From assembly GCA_905176665.1 (NCBI GenBank), contig CAJINA010000240.1, positions 62,001 to 126,000 on the forward strand: a DNA stretch of 64,000 nucleotides, in the 5' to 3' direction. The position numbers were made by a program, and so were the translations under genes. Below are positions 27,549-36,192 of the stretch, in pieces. The notes under the pieces are model-generated. The model did no database searches, was not told where the DNA came from, and saw only the letters and a list, made by a program, of their open reading frames with translations. The stretch's first letter is position 1. Each line of letters starts with the position of its first letter. This DNA comes from Olavius algarvensis Delta 4 endosymbiont. GTDB lineage: Bacteria > Desulfobacterota > Desulfobacteria > Desulfobacterales > CAJINA01.

Positions 27549-27694
27549 TAGAAACCATCTCAAAAATTGGATTTTGGTTCAAGGTCAAGGCGGCCGCGAG
27601 GTTCAACCCGGAGGAATACTAGAGTATTTCGAGGACTTGAACCGAGCGCCCAACGCAGAGATTGGGCCAAAAGACTTTTTTGAGATGGTTTCTA
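27549..27694. repeat. Long palindromic element, copy 3 (best-preserved)
   Basis: 146 bp with 18-bp perfect terminal inverted repeats (tagaaaccatctcaaaaa and complement). Inside: TTTTGGTTC facing GGGCCAAAA, the variable stem GAGGTTCAA facing TTGAACCGAG, and the apical hairpin AATACT-ag-AGTATT flanked by 'ccggagg' and 'tcgagga'. It serves here as the type copy. Non-coding. Confidence 0.92.
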
Positions 27695-27770
27695 AAGCAT
27701 ATGCATCGCGCAAAGACGCAGAGAACCCCGATAGTTTGGCCCCGCTCCGTGGAAAAAACAAAGACAAAAA

Positions 27771-27792
27771 AGCCGCGCTAAGCGCGGCTTTT
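27771..27792 (+). terminator. Rho-independent terminator of the TPS locus
   Basis: AGCCGCGCT/AGCGCGGCT perfect inverted repeat preceded by A-rich and followed by T-rich sequence, so it could work in both directions between tpsA-skp and the convergent kinase gene. 'cgcaaagacgcagagaa' before it (27709-27725) reappears inverted at about 27858-27880. Confidence 0.82.
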
Positions 27793-28002
27793 ATTATGTT
27801 GTTCTTGTTGCTGTTTTTATTTCAGCGAAGCTGAAGCAAATAAGTGCCTTTGATCTTCTCTGCGTCTTTGCGTCTCTGCGCGAGACAATAGGTTTAGGTT
27901 TTCTGCCTACCCTCCTATCTCTATGCGAAATAGAGGTTTTTGCTGTGAATCGATAGGACCTTAACCCCAATCCTTCTACTTATTTTTAAACCTTCAATAA
28001 GC

Positions 28003-28049
28003 AATATTTCGAGGACTGAACACCTTGGTTTAACGCAGAGATATGGTCC
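28003..28049. repeat. Half copy of the long palindromic element
   Basis: Only the right half is present: 'aatatttcgaggactgaac' then 'aacgcagagatatggtcc', matching positions just past the apex of the full copies. It lies 24 nt beyond the stop of the kinase gene. The left half and terminal arm are missing, so this is a decayed or partial copy. Confidence 0.6.
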
Positions 28050-28072
28050 GAGGGGAGTTGTTAAAACTACTT

Positions 28073-29929
28073 CTACTTCAGGCCTTCGATTGGAAACCCC
28101 GTCGCACAACGAAATCCAAACAGGAAACTGCTGTACTTGGGTTCGTACCGATCCCGGTTGGCAGATCTCAGGCTCTCCATACCTTCGATAAAGGAACCGC
28201 CTTTGATAACGTGTTCTTTTCCAGTCTCAGGCCCTGTGGGATCCACCGGTGTTCGCTCTCCGGTGGCATACCAGTCCCGGCACCACTGGTAGACATTGCC
28301 GGCCGCGTCCTGGATACCGTAAAAGCTCTGGCCTTTCTCATAGGCGGTGACCGGGGTGGTCGAACCGACATAGCTGTCGTGATTGGCGGTGTCCTCCATG
28401 GGGTCCTCGTTGCCCCAGGGAAACTCATTGCCGTCCGGACCGCGCGCGGCTTTCTCCCACATGGCTTCGGTGGGCAGGTCCTTTTTGGCCCATTGGCAGT
28501 AACTGCGGGCATCGTTATAGGAAACCTGGCTGACCGGGTGGTCCTCCCGCCCGTCGATACCGGTCACGCCGTCCGGTGATCTCCAGTTGGCGCCTTCCAC
28601 CTTTTTCCACCGGCGGCCTACGCGCACCAGACCGGCCCCGTCTTTCTCGGCATCTGTTTGATATTCAGTCGCATCGACGAATTTCTGAAACAGGGCATTG
28701 GTAACCAGGAACTTGTCGATGTAGTAGTCGCTGAGCGAAATTTTTTGTACCGGTTTCTCCGCCGAGTACTGATCCGACCCCATGGTGAACTCCCCGGCCG
28801 GGATATGCACCATGACGCTTTGGTCCGTCGGGTGCTGGACTTCGAAGAAGCCCTTGGCATTTTTCGTGCCCGGTCCCGCGATGTCCTTTTTGACAGGTCC
28901 CTGTTGGGAAGTGGTTGCAGCTCCTGGCGGGGGGGCTTCTTTCTTCGTTAAAAAGAAGCCGGCCGCTGCTCCGGCAATGATAATAACGGCTACAATGCCG
29001 GCAATCATGGCAGTCGGTTTTTTCTTTTCCTCTACGGCCGTCGGGGCAGTGTCCGTATCAACGATAATGGTCTGCTCCAGGTCCAGGTCTTCAAAGACGG
29101 CCGTGGCGTCGTCGATGTCGTCATTTGCCAGTTCCATGGCATCGGCAAAGGCTTTGAAATCACGGAACCGGTCATCCGGATCTTTCTCCAGGGCCTTGGC
29201 GATGGCGTCACTGAGCTGTTTCGGCAGCGCAGCCGAAAATTTACTGGGCGGATCCGGGATCTCGTTCAGGTGGGCGAACATGATCTGGGATGTTTCCGTG
29301 GCTGTAAATGGGCGCCGACCGGCAAATAACTCGTAGAAGACCAGGGCCAATGAGTAGATGTCCGACCGGGCGTCCACCTCGCGGTTTTTGTCGAAGCGCT
29401 CCGGGGGGACGTAATGAATGGAAAGCATGCTGGCCGCGGTGTCGTGGGAGGCAGTGGAGGACATTTTGGCGATACCAAAATCCATCACCTTGACGTCGCC
29501 GGTCTTGTTGATGATAATATTACCCGGTTTGATGTCCCGGTGCAGGATACCGTTTTCGTGCGCGTACTGGAAGGCTTCACAGCACTGGTGGGCGATCTTG
29601 TAAGCCTGCTCAAAAGGCATCAGGCCTTTAAACCCCTTGAGGATCTTCTTGAGCTCTTCCCCTTCAACGTATTCCATGACGATGGCATAGTTTTCACCAA
29701 CCGGGAAGAACTCCATCAGTTTGGTGATGTTCGGATGGTCAAGCCTGGCGAGAATCATCGCCTCGTTGAAGAATTTCTTGACAACCTTCTGGTTGTCCAG
29801 GGCCTGGGGATTGAGCACTTTCAGGGCGACATCGGCGCCGTCATGCGACTTCGCCTTCCAAACCGCCCCGAACCCACCTTTGCCAAGGGACCCCGTTATT
29901 TCATAATCACCAATACTTTCGCCAATCAT
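28073..29929 (-). CDS. Membrane Ser/Thr protein kinase with extracytoplasmic FGE-sulfatase-type domain
   Basis: 618 residues. The Hanks-type kinase is at 1-270: Gly loop GKGGFGAVW, VALK lysine, catalytic HRDIKPGN, DFG, and the APE-like PPERF. A linker (about 270-305) with acidic patches follows, then one membrane helix (AMIAGIVAVIIIAGAAAGFF) and a C-terminal formylglycine-generating-enzyme/SUMF1-like domain at about 370-618 (HIPAGEFTMGSD, DHPVSQVSYNDARSYCQWA, LPTEAMWEKAARG, GNVYQWCRDWY, KGGSF, FGFRCA). FGE-type domains have a C-type-lectin fold and here probably sense or bind outside the membrane. A PP2C gene lies just upstream. The last codons abut a decayed repeat. Confidence 0.95.
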   Translation of the reverse strand: MIGESIGDYEITGSLGKGGFGAVWKAKSHDGADVALKVLNPQALDNQKVVKKFFNEAMILARLDHPNITKLMEFFPVGENYAIVMEYVEGEELKKILKGFKGLMPFEQAYKIAHQCCEAFQYAHENGILHRDIKPGNIIINKTGDVKVMDFGIAKMSSTASHDTAASMLSIHYVPPERFDKNREVDARSDIYSLALVFYELFAGRRPFTATETSQIMFAHLNEIPDPPSKFSAALPKQLSDAIAKALEKDPDDRFRDFKAFADAMELANDDIDDATAVFEDLDLEQTIIVDTDTAPTAVEEKKKPTAMIAGIVAVIIIAGAAAGFFLTKKEAPPPGAATTSQQGPVKKDIAGPGTKNAKGFFEVQHPTDQSVMVHIPAGEFTMGSDQYSAEKPVQKISLSDYYIDKFLVTNALFQKFVDATEYQTDAEKDGAGLVRVGRRWKKVEGANWRSPDGVTGIDGREDHPVSQVSYNDARSYCQWAKKDLPTEAMWEKAARGPDGNEFPWGNEDPMEDTANHDSYVGSTTPVTAYEKGQSFYGIQDAAGNVYQWCRDWYATGERTPVDPTGPETGKEHVIKGGSFIEGMESLRSANRDRYEPKYSSFLFGFRCATGFPIEGLK

Positions 29930-29997
29930 CTATGGTTACCTCAGTACCGCTGGGTCGAATTCAGTCGAGTATCGATATCAAATTGGGTTTGGGATTT

Positions 29998-30141
29998 TAG
30001 AAACTATCTCAGAAACGGATTTTGGTTCAAGGTCAAGGCGCCTGCGAGATTCGTCCCGCAGGAATACTATAGTATTTTGAGGGCTCGAATTGAGCACGCA
30101 ACGCAGAGATTGGACCAAAAGACTTTTTGAGATTGTTTCTA
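29998..30141. repeat. Long palindromic element, copy 4
   Basis: 144 bp with ends tagaaactatctca/tgagattgtttcta. The variable stem is GAGATTCG facing CGAATTGAG and the apex is AATACTATAGTATT, both different from copy 3 yet still paired. It lies between the kinase and PP2C genes, in a gap otherwise without features. Confidence 0.9.
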
Positions 30142-30172
30142 TCAAGTTTGCCATATTACAAGAAAAATGAAA

Positions 30173-30949
30173 TTAAAACAACCCTGATATCCATCCGGTT
30201 TTGTTTATGCGGGCAATCAAAACGGTAATGTTGTCCGGCCCGCCGTTGTCCACGGCCTGTTTGACCAGTTTTGCAGATATCTCATCCGGCTCACCGATCT
30301 GACGGACGCGGGCCAGGATTTCCTCATCCGGCACAACCCCCCAAAGGCCATCGCAGCAAAGCAGCACATAGTCCCCCTTTTTCAGCGCGAGCGGCTGCTT
30401 GCTGACATCGACCATGACCGATTCCTGGAGGCCGATTGCCCGGGTGAGTACGTGGCTTTCCGGATGGTCTTCGGCCTCTTCCGCGGCAATGACACCGGCT
30501 TTGACCAGACTGGCCACATAGCTGTGGTCCTCGGTGAACTGGGTGATGCCCGTCTTGTTGATCAGGTACCCCCGGCTGTCTCCCACGTGGGCAAATTGCA
30601 TTTTGCCCCCCATGATGTGGGCGGCCACCAGGGTGGTGCCCATGCCTTTGGCGGTCAGCATGTCGGCCGATTTTTCAAAGATGATGCGGTTGGCTTCGAT
30701 GAAGCCACGCTGCAGGGTGTTGATCACGGGATCGGACTCGTGGGACAGGTAGAGATCCAGCAGGGTGGCAGTGGCCAACCGGGAAGCTTCGGCGCCGTCG
30801 GCATGCCCGCCCATCCCATCGGCCAAAATCAGCAGGGCGCCGCTGCGGCCGGGCGGGTCGTCCTCGCGGGGGTGCCAGGTGTGGTAATCCTGATTTTCCT
30901 CTTTGACGCAGCCGATATCAGTGGCGCTGCCGATGGTGATCCAGTCCAT
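30173..30949 (-). CDS. PP2C-family protein phosphatase
   Basis: 258 residues, a soluble single-domain PPM phosphatase. Motifs: the early Asp in G-x-x-R/K-x-x-N-Q-D (CVKEENQD), ILADGMGGH, GTTLVAA, HVGDSRGYL, CDGLWGVVPDEE and GGPDNITVLI, so the metal-binding Asp set is complete and the enzyme should be active. Its ATG lies one base after the stop of the caspase-like gene, so translation is coupled. Probable substrate: proteins phosphorylated by the kinase encoded next downstream. Confidence 0.95.
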   Translation of the reverse strand: MDWITIGSATDIGCVKEENQDYHTWHPREDDPPGRSGALLILADGMGGHADGAEASRLATATLLDLYLSHESDPVINTLQRGFIEANRIIFEKSADMLTAKGMGTTLVAAHIMGGKMQFAHVGDSRGYLINKTGITQFTEDHSYVASLVKAGVIAAEEAEDHPESHVLTRAIGLQESVMVDVSKQPLALKKGDYVLLCCDGLWGVVPDEEILARVRQIGEPDEISAKLVKQAVDNGGPDNITVLIARINKTGWISGLF

Positions 30950-30950
30950 G

Positions 30951-32399
30951 TTAATTCTGCTCCAGAGCGTATCTCACAGGCCATACAAGTGCATTGTCAC
31001 TTTTTTTCAAGTGGTTGGGTTTACCGTACCATAGGCTCATCTGGTAGACGTACTGCGGCCCAAATTTGTGGCGGGATTTCGACCAGTAGCCAAATTGGGT
31101 GCTGACGTTTGTGAATGGATTGCCTATCGGCAGGGATGGATTCTGCTGTTTCCGATCCACCAGTTGCTTCCATTCTCGCAGGGTAGGCAGGCGCCAACCT
31201 GTTTTGCCGGCAATTTCCAGATTGTTGCAATATTCGGTGGCGTCATTAAAGCTAACGGCAATCTGTTTTGGCTGCTTCGCCCAGACCAGATCAGTCATCA
31301 GGCCGGTAAACGAATTGTCGCCGTTGTCTTTGAACCGGGCCAGCTTGGTTTTACTGAGCAGGTCGGTAACCGTGCCGTCTGCGCGGTTGTAGGTATAACG
31401 GCGTTTGTAGGTGGTTACCGCCAGTTCCTGGGACCGGCCGGCGACATTGTCGGCATTGAGCGCAACCAGGGTCACATTGACGGCCCCTTCCTCTTCCAAT
31501 TTACGCTGCAGCGTCCACTGGGTGCCGGACCCGGTCATCCGGTAACGCTTATCACCGACGACGAGTGCGACGGATTTAGCCGGTCGGTCGGTTTTGGCAG
31601 TGAATTTGAATTTACGGGAAAGCTGGCCCTTTTTAGGACTGACCGCGGCACTGAGTATATTTACGGTCTCGGCCGGTTTCTTAATCGTGTTCAGGAAGCC
31701 CTCATAGGACTTGCCCTGGGCGTCATCCTTGTTGCGGGCGCTTACGCGGTAGGGATTCTGGCCGAGCAGATCCGCCCGGGCCACATACGTCCAGTTGGTC
31801 CGGCTACCCTGCATGGTGTACTGCTTACCGCCGATTTCCAGAAAAACCTTGTCAGACGGGGCACTGGTTTTGGCCTGGATGGTGAATCGGTCTCCCTGGT
31901 ATCCCTTGCCGGGGGCAACCACAGTAACATCCACCGCGAGAATGTCGGGGATGGGCAGCGGGCTCTTTTTGGCTGTCAGGGAGCCCTGGCCCGGGCGGCC
32001 GGAGACGCCCAGCGGGTTGATGGCCGTGATTGTAAAGCTCTTCTTGCCGATATCCGGAATAGCCTTTTTCAACTCCCAGGATTTTCCGGATCCTTTCATC
32101 GGGAACACCTGGCCGTCTATTTCTACAGAGACGGACTTGGCCGGCCGATCGGTACGGGCCTTCAGCACGAACTCTTCGCCGGCGTAGCCGGTTTTGGGGC
32201 TGGCCACAGCCGCCAGGACATTGGCCGGGCCGGCTTTGGTCTGCAGGGTTCCTTCGCCGGCCCGTCCCGGCACCCCATCTGCGTTGGTGGCGATAATGCT
32301 GAAGGGTACCCGGTCGATATCATCCACCACCTGGTCCAGTTTCCAGGCAGTGCCGGAACCCTGCATGGCGTAGCGTTTTTTATCGATGCGCAAAGCCAC
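30951..32399 (-). CDS. Caspase-fold/Ig/DUF1566 protein, C-terminal part after frameshift
   Basis: Open frame of 482 residues; its first codon here is an internal GTG, and the reading frame really joins the upstream part at the seven-C tract (plus-strand 32463-32469). It holds most of a row of Ig-like beta-sandwich repeats of about 95 residues, marked by 'GYxGxxFxxxAKTDRPAKSV', 'MQGSGTxW' and 'NADGVPGRxGEG' words (four here, beginning with AKTDR). A C-terminal DUF1566 domain follows (DGTVTDLLSKTKL, FKDNGDNSFTGLMTDLVWAK, TGWRLPTLREWKQLVD, NPFTNVSTQFGYW). These parts should lie outside the cytoplasm, given the N-terminal signal of the intact protein. It is coupled to the PP2C gene downstream. 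Confidence 0.9.
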   Translation of the reverse strand: MALRIDKKRYAMQGSGTAWKLDQVVDDIDRVPFSIIATNADGVPGRAGEGTLQTKAGPANVLAAVASPKTGYAGEEFVLKARTDRPAKSVSVEIDGQVFPMKGSGKSWELKKAIPDIGKKSFTITAINPLGVSGRPGQGSLTAKKSPLPIPDILAVDVTVVAPGKGYQGDRFTIQAKTSAPSDKVFLEIGGKQYTMQGSRTNWTYVARADLLGQNPYRVSARNKDDAQGKSYEGFLNTIKKPAETVNILSAAVSPKKGQLSRKFKFTAKTDRPAKSVALVVGDKRYRMTGSGTQWTLQRKLEEEGAVNVTLVALNADNVAGRSQELAVTTYKRRYTYNRADGTVTDLLSKTKLARFKDNGDNSFTGLMTDLVWAKQPKQIAVSFNDATEYCNNLEIAGKTGWRLPTLREWKQLVDRKQQNPSLPIGNPFTNVSTQFGYWSKSRHKFGPQYVYQMSLWYGKPNHLKKSDNALVWPVRYALEQN

Positions 32400-33681
32400 C
32401 GTGCGGGCCGGTCGGTCGGTTTTGGCTGCAAAGGTGAATTTGTCTCCGCCAAAGCCGCCCGTGGGGGGGTGTGACGGAGGCCGTCAAAACATTGGCTGCT
32501 TCCGCTCGTTTTTTGATGGCCGCCAGGGTGCCGGCAAAGGTTTTACCGGACTGTTCGTTGCGGTTAAGAGCCGCGATGGTGAAGGCAGCCGAACCAACAC
32601 TTTCAAAATTACCTTTGAAAGTCCACTCGGTACCTGAGCCCTGCATGGGTTGTTTCTTGTTATTGATATTAAAGTATACTTCGCTGGCTACCGTACTGGT
32701 GCGGGCGGTTACGGTGAAGGGATCCCCGGGGTAGCCTTTTTCCGGGGAAATCGTCGATTCGACCACGTCGATGAGAATCGCCGGTGCCAGTCGGGCGATG
32801 ATGAACTGGCCGCCTTTGTCCATCTTGGTCTTGCGCAGGCGCCCCTGGACCAACCGCACACCGGCAATCTTCTGGATGGGGAGAAAAATGTTTTCATCGA
32901 AAATCAAGTTTTCGAAATCGATGATTTCCAACTCGTTTTCATTCAGCGCCTTATCCAGATAGTAAGTGAAGAGTCCGAAATTGTCCGTCCCGGCGCTGCC
33001 GGGCCAGTGCTGGTCTCCGAAGGCGATGACTTCACGGGAACGCCGGGAGGCTTTTTCCAGAATTTTTTCCGGGTACCTGAGATCGTAGGGCGTCAGTGAG
33101 ATGGAGCGTGAGCGCACAAGTTTGGAGGAAAAGTGTGAGTCGGCCAGGATCAACAGGCTTTTCGCTTTGAACGCTTTGGACCCCAGATATTCGGAGATGA
33201 TTGTCGAGTGCTTCAGCCAGGTAAGCTTGGACTTTTTCTTGCCGTCGATGGGAATCCAGTAGGTTTCCCCGTCATCGTCTTCAAAACTCTGACCGGCAAA
33301 GAAAATGAGCAGGTTGTCGTTTTCGTTCAGTTCGCCCAGGTAGCCTTCGATGGCGGTGAGGATGTTGATCAGGGTTGGCTTGTCCCTGGTCTTATCGCTC
33401 AGCAGGGTGATATTGGACTTGCTGAAGTTGTATTTCTTGGCCAGCGTGTCGGCGATGCGATGGGCATCTTTGACCGGGCTTTTGAGCGCCGGCCACTGGG
33501 TGTAGCCGTTGATGCCCACGATAAGGGCGTGGTTCGTGCCCGAGCCCACCTTCGCGGCTTTGAGCAGACCAAACGGAACGCTGCAGGCTGCAATGAAAAA
33601 ACACAGCAGGAGGATGCGTGCTTTGTGACGGGCAAGTCTGTTCATGCGCAGCGACGGAAGATTCAAGGCATTGTCTTTCAT
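32380..33681 (-). CDS. Caspase-like (peptidase C14 fold) lipoprotein lacking catalytic residues, N-terminal part
   Basis: Open frame of 433 residues; the last ones (after about 32,463) are out of frame. 'AAGG' lies 8 nt before the ATG. A signal with lipobox I-A-A-C at residue 33 suggests export. Residues 48-250 follow the C14 pattern: NHALIVGINGY, KDAHRIADTL, then NLLIFFAGQS where the family has G-H, and LLILADSHFSS where the family has D-x-C-x-S-G. Thus the catalytic His is Gln131 and the catalytic Cys is His183. The first Ig-like repeat follows (MQGSGTEW). With one C removed from the tract at 32463-32469 the gene encodes one protein of about 909 residues. Likely a binding or scaffold protein, not a protease. 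Confidence 0.9.
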   Translation of the reverse strand: MKDNALNLPSLRMNRLARHKARILLLCFFIAACSVPFGLLKAAKVGSGTNHALIVGINGYTQWPALKSPVKDAHRIADTLAKKYNFSKSNITLLSDKTRDKPTLINILTAIEGYLGELNENDNLLIFFAGQSFEDDDGETYWIPIDGKKKSKLTWLKHSTIISEYLGSKAFKAKSLLILADSHFSSKLVRSRSISLTPYDLRYPEKILEKASRRSREVIAFGDQHWPGSAGTDNFGLFTYYLDKALNENELEIIDFENLIFDENIFLPIQKIAGVRLVQGRLRKTKMDKGGQFIIARLAPAILIDVVESTISPEKGYPGDPFTVTARTSTVASEVYFNINNKKQPMQGSGTEWTFKGNFESVGSAAFTIAALNRNEQSGKTFAGTLAAIKKRAEAANVLTASVTPPHGRLWRRQIHLCSQNRPTGPHGGFAHR

Positions 33682-33761
33682 GAACGGAACCTTTTTTATG
33701 TGAAACCGGCAAAGGATGATAGGCCGGAATCACGGCAGACTACTCGAGCAGAGAACTTATC

Positions 33762-33896
33762 TCAAAAACGAATTTTGGTTCAAAATCAAGGCGGCCGTGA
33801 GGAATAAACCGGAGGAATACATCAGGTATTTCGAGGATTTATTCCAAGCGCCCAACGCCAAGTTTGTGCCAAAAGACCCTTTTTGAGATTGGTTCT
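33762..33896. repeat. Long palindromic element, copy 5
   Basis: 135 bp with ends agaacttatctcaaaaa/tttttgagattggttct. The variable stem is GGAATAAA facing TTTATTCC and the apex AATACatcagGTATT, between 'ccggagg' and 'tcgagga'. It lies upstream of the caspase-like gene. Confidence 0.9.
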
Positions 33897-34182
33897 AAAA
33901 TCTTCGTCAAATTGTCGCAGCCCTAAGGAAAGGGCCGGCGATTATGGTTCGAAAATGATTGCTGCGGCCAGCCACTTCCAATTCGGGTACCCTGGTATCA
34001 GGGCAGGTTATGATCAGCCTAAGATATAGATTTCAGTACACTTATATGCTTTCTGCAATTTTCTGTCAAGTCAGGATATTTGGTGACATCAAGGGACGGC
34101 GTCGTATATTAGGGGATTGATTCCGAATGCCGGTGTCGAGATTGGGCCTTAAGGCACGTTGGATACAGTCGCTTTAGACAAG

Positions 34183-34214
34183 AAAACCTGAAGTCGTCTT
34201 TGACTTCAGGTTTT
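34183..34214. terminator. Bidirectional terminator-like hairpin
   Basis: 13-bp perfect stem AAAACCTGAAGTC/GACTTCAGGTTTT with a 6-nt loop. On the minus strand it would end the PP2C/cyclase transcript before the caspase-like gene. The rest of the 776-nt gap 33682-34457 holds repeat copies 5 and 6 and nothing else recognised. Confidence 0.75.
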
Positions 34215-34265
34215 GTGTTTTGAGGGCCTTACGTAAGAGCCAAGGGTAATTTTAGATTAGCTTTT

Positions 34266-34460
34266 TAGAGGCTATCTCAAAAATAGGATTTTGGTTCAAG
34301 ATTAAGGTGGCCGCGAGGTTTCCACGCGTTGCGGGATTTCCCGCTTTTTGATTCTCCAGTTGTGGGTCACAACCGGAGGAAAACTCAAAGTATTTTGAGG
34401 ATGTGAACCTAGGGCCCAACGCAGAGATTGGGCCAAAAGACATTTTTACGACAGCCTCTA
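34266..34460. repeat. Long palindromic element, copy 6 (with arm insertion)
   Basis: 195 bp with ends tagaggctatctcaaaaa and cagcctcta. The inner stem GGTCACA faces TGTGAACC, the apex is 'aaaactcaaagtatttt', flanked by 'ccggagg' and 'gagga'. About 50 extra bases with a 'gcgggatttcccgc' hairpin sit in the left arm. The final CTA (34458-34460) is the stop codon of the minus-strand PP2C gene. Confidence 0.87.
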
Positions 34461-35249
34461 GGTGCGGCAGATTATCACACTGATATTATCTTTCCCCCCG
34501 GCATCATTAGCCGCATCGGCCAGGGCATTGGCAATGCGGCCGGTGTCTTCGGAGGAAGTAAAAATACGCTGGATTTCATCATCGGCGACCATATCCGAAA
34601 GACCGTCGCTGCAAAGCAGGTAAAAGTCGCCGGACTGGTATTCATCCCATTCTACGGTCGGGGACACGGCCGGGGTGGGTCCAATGGCGCGGGTGATCAC
34701 GTTTGTACTGGGCTCCGGCCCCTTGCGGCCGCCATCCACCCAGGCCACGTGTGCGGAATGGTCCCGGGTCAACTGTTCCAGTTTGCCGTCGCGCAGCCGG
34801 TACATGCGGCTGTCACCCACATGAAAGCGCACGGCATACTTTTCATCGGTTATCACCAGGCCGACCAGGGTCGTTCCCATGAAGCGCTGCAACTTTTCAT
34901 CGCAGTTGCGGCCGTACACGACATCATTGGCCTCGATCACTGCTGAGTCCACCAGGGACATGACGCAGGAGACCGACGGCGGTATGCCCCCTCCGTCGGT
35001 GATGTCAAGCAGCTCGGTCTCGATCGATTCCGGTTCGAGAAAGGGACCGATGGTATCCACGGCGCTACGACTGGCTTCCTGGCCTTTTTCATGACCGCCC
35101 ATCCCGTCGGCCAGCAGGGCAACGGTGCCGCCCTCGTCCAGATAGATGGAATCCTCGTTGCGCTGCCTGCGGATGCCGGTGTCGGACACACCGCTGGCCC
35201 GCATAATGCTGGAATCTACATCGATTTGAATTCGGTCTGGGCTGCCCAC
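34458..35249 (-). CDS. PP2C-family protein phosphatase
   Basis: 263 residues. Motifs: VSDTGIRRQRNEDS, LLADGMGGHEKG, GTTLVGLV, HVGDSRMYRL, SDGLSDMVADDE and GKDNISVI, so all acidic metal ligands are kept. It is only distantly similar to the phosphatase at 30173, so the island carries two separate PP2C enzymes, not a recent duplication. The stop codon lies inside the terminal arm of a repeat element. It lies 43 nt downstream of the cyclase-FHA gene and is probably co-transcribed. This pairing with an FHA protein suggests reversal of Ser/Thr phosphorylation read by the FHA domain. Confidence 0.95.
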   Translation of the reverse strand: MGSPDRIQIDVDSSIMRASGVSDTGIRRQRNEDSIYLDEGGTVALLADGMGGHEKGQEASRSAVDTIGPFLEPESIETELLDITDGGGIPPSVSCVMSLVDSAVIEANDVVYGRNCDEKLQRFMGTTLVGLVITDEKYAVRFHVGDSRMYRLRDGKLEQLTRDHSAHVAWVDGGRKGPEPSTNVITRAIGPTPAVSPTVEWDEYQSGDFYLLCSDGLSDMVADDEIQRIFTSSEDTGRIANALADAANDAGGKDNISVIICRT

Positions 35250-35292
35250 AAGAGATGACTTTCAGCTTTTTGGTCTAATTGTATTCGTGTTG

Positions 35293-36192
35293 TTACATCT
35301 TTATATTGTATTTTATGTACAGGTCTGAGTCGCCTTCAATCTCTTTGCCGAGACTGATAAGGCCGTTGCCGAGCAAAGTGGTCTCATCCCGGCGCAGGTG
35401 GACTCTTTTCTTGCCTTGCAGCAGGACAAACGTTCCGTTGGTGCTCTGGTCGATGAGGATGAATTTGCCACGGTTGTATTCGATGCGGGCGTGGGATCGC
35501 GAAACACCTTTATCTTTGACAACAATATCGTTGTGCAACTGGCGCCCAAGTGTGGCGCTCGGGTGTGACTCGCCCATCTCCAGCATCGTGTTGCCGCAGC
35601 TAACTTCCATGCGGCAGCGCAGGGCCGGCGAGTCAATTGCATCGTCCATCATAATGGTGACGTCATGCTGCTCCCAGACGATTTCAAAGGTGCTCATTTC
35701 ACCGCTTTTGCCCTTGACAATGGTCTTATCGATGCAATTGGATGCGTTTTGTAAGTCCTCGTCAAGTTGGTCGACCGTCTCCTTGGTGGTGATAATCTGC
35801 CGCTGGTTGGCCAGGGCCACCATGCGGGCAGCCACATTGACGGCATCGCCGAACACGTCGCCGTCTTCCTTGATGACGTTACCGTACTGGATGCCGACAT
35901 AGATGTTCGGGGCGTCAATTGTCACACTTTCCGGCAGCGGCATATCCTCGAGAGACTCATTCATCTCGACGGCCGCTTCAACCGCATTTTGAGCAGTGGG
36001 AAAGGTACACATGATTTCGTCACCAATGGTTTTGATGACGGAGCCATCGAAGTAGTCGGTGATCTTTTCAAAAAGGCCCAAACAGGTCGAAATGAGTTCC
36101 TGGGCAACTGTGTTCCCTAGCTTCTCATACAGGTGGGTGCTTTTTGCTATATCCGCAAAAAGAATTGCAAGTGTATCTGTTTCTCGTGGCAT
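35293..36192 (-). CDS. Class III adenylate/guanylate cyclase with FHA domain
   Basis: 299 residues from ATG 36192 (an in-frame GTG lies 6 nt earlier; 'GGGG' is better spaced from ATG). The cyclase domain is at about 1-170: metal Asp in LFADIAKST, IKTIGDEIM with Lys and second metal Asp, VFGDAVNVAARM with the purine-side Asp and the Asn/Arg pair. All catalytic positions look intact, so cNMP synthesis is plausible. The FHA domain is at about 205-290: TLGRQLHNDIVV, SRSHARIEY, STNGTF, the canonical phosphothreonine-binding residues. FHA plus kinase plus PP2C make a phospho-relay of eukaryotic style that may steer cyclase activity or placement. Confidence 0.95.
   Translation of the reverse strand: MPRETDTLAILFADIAKSTHLYEKLGNTVAQELISTCLGLFEKITDYFDGSVIKTIGDEIMCTFPTAQNAVEAAVEMNESLEDMPLPESVTIDAPNIYVGIQYGNVIKEDGDVFGDAVNVAARMVALANQRQIITTKETVDQLDEDLQNASNCIDKTIVKGKSGEMSTFEIVWEQHDVTIMMDDAIDSPALRCRMEVSCGNTMLEMGESHPSATLGRQLHNDIVVKDKGVSRSHARIEYNRGKFILIDQSTNGTFVLLQGKKRVHLRRDETTLLGNGLISLGKEIEGDSDLYIKYNIKM

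Noticed and set aside
31068-32474. Plus-strand open frame of 468 residues opposite the caspase-like gene
   Set aside because: Complement of the Ig-like repeats, whose own frame shows conserved repeated motifs; the plus frame has none.
28073-36192. Type VI secretion regulatory cluster
   Set aside because: Kinase, PP2C and FHA genes are suggestive, but no tss structural genes, VgrG or Hcp are seen, and the cyclase and caspase-like proteins do not belong to known clusters.
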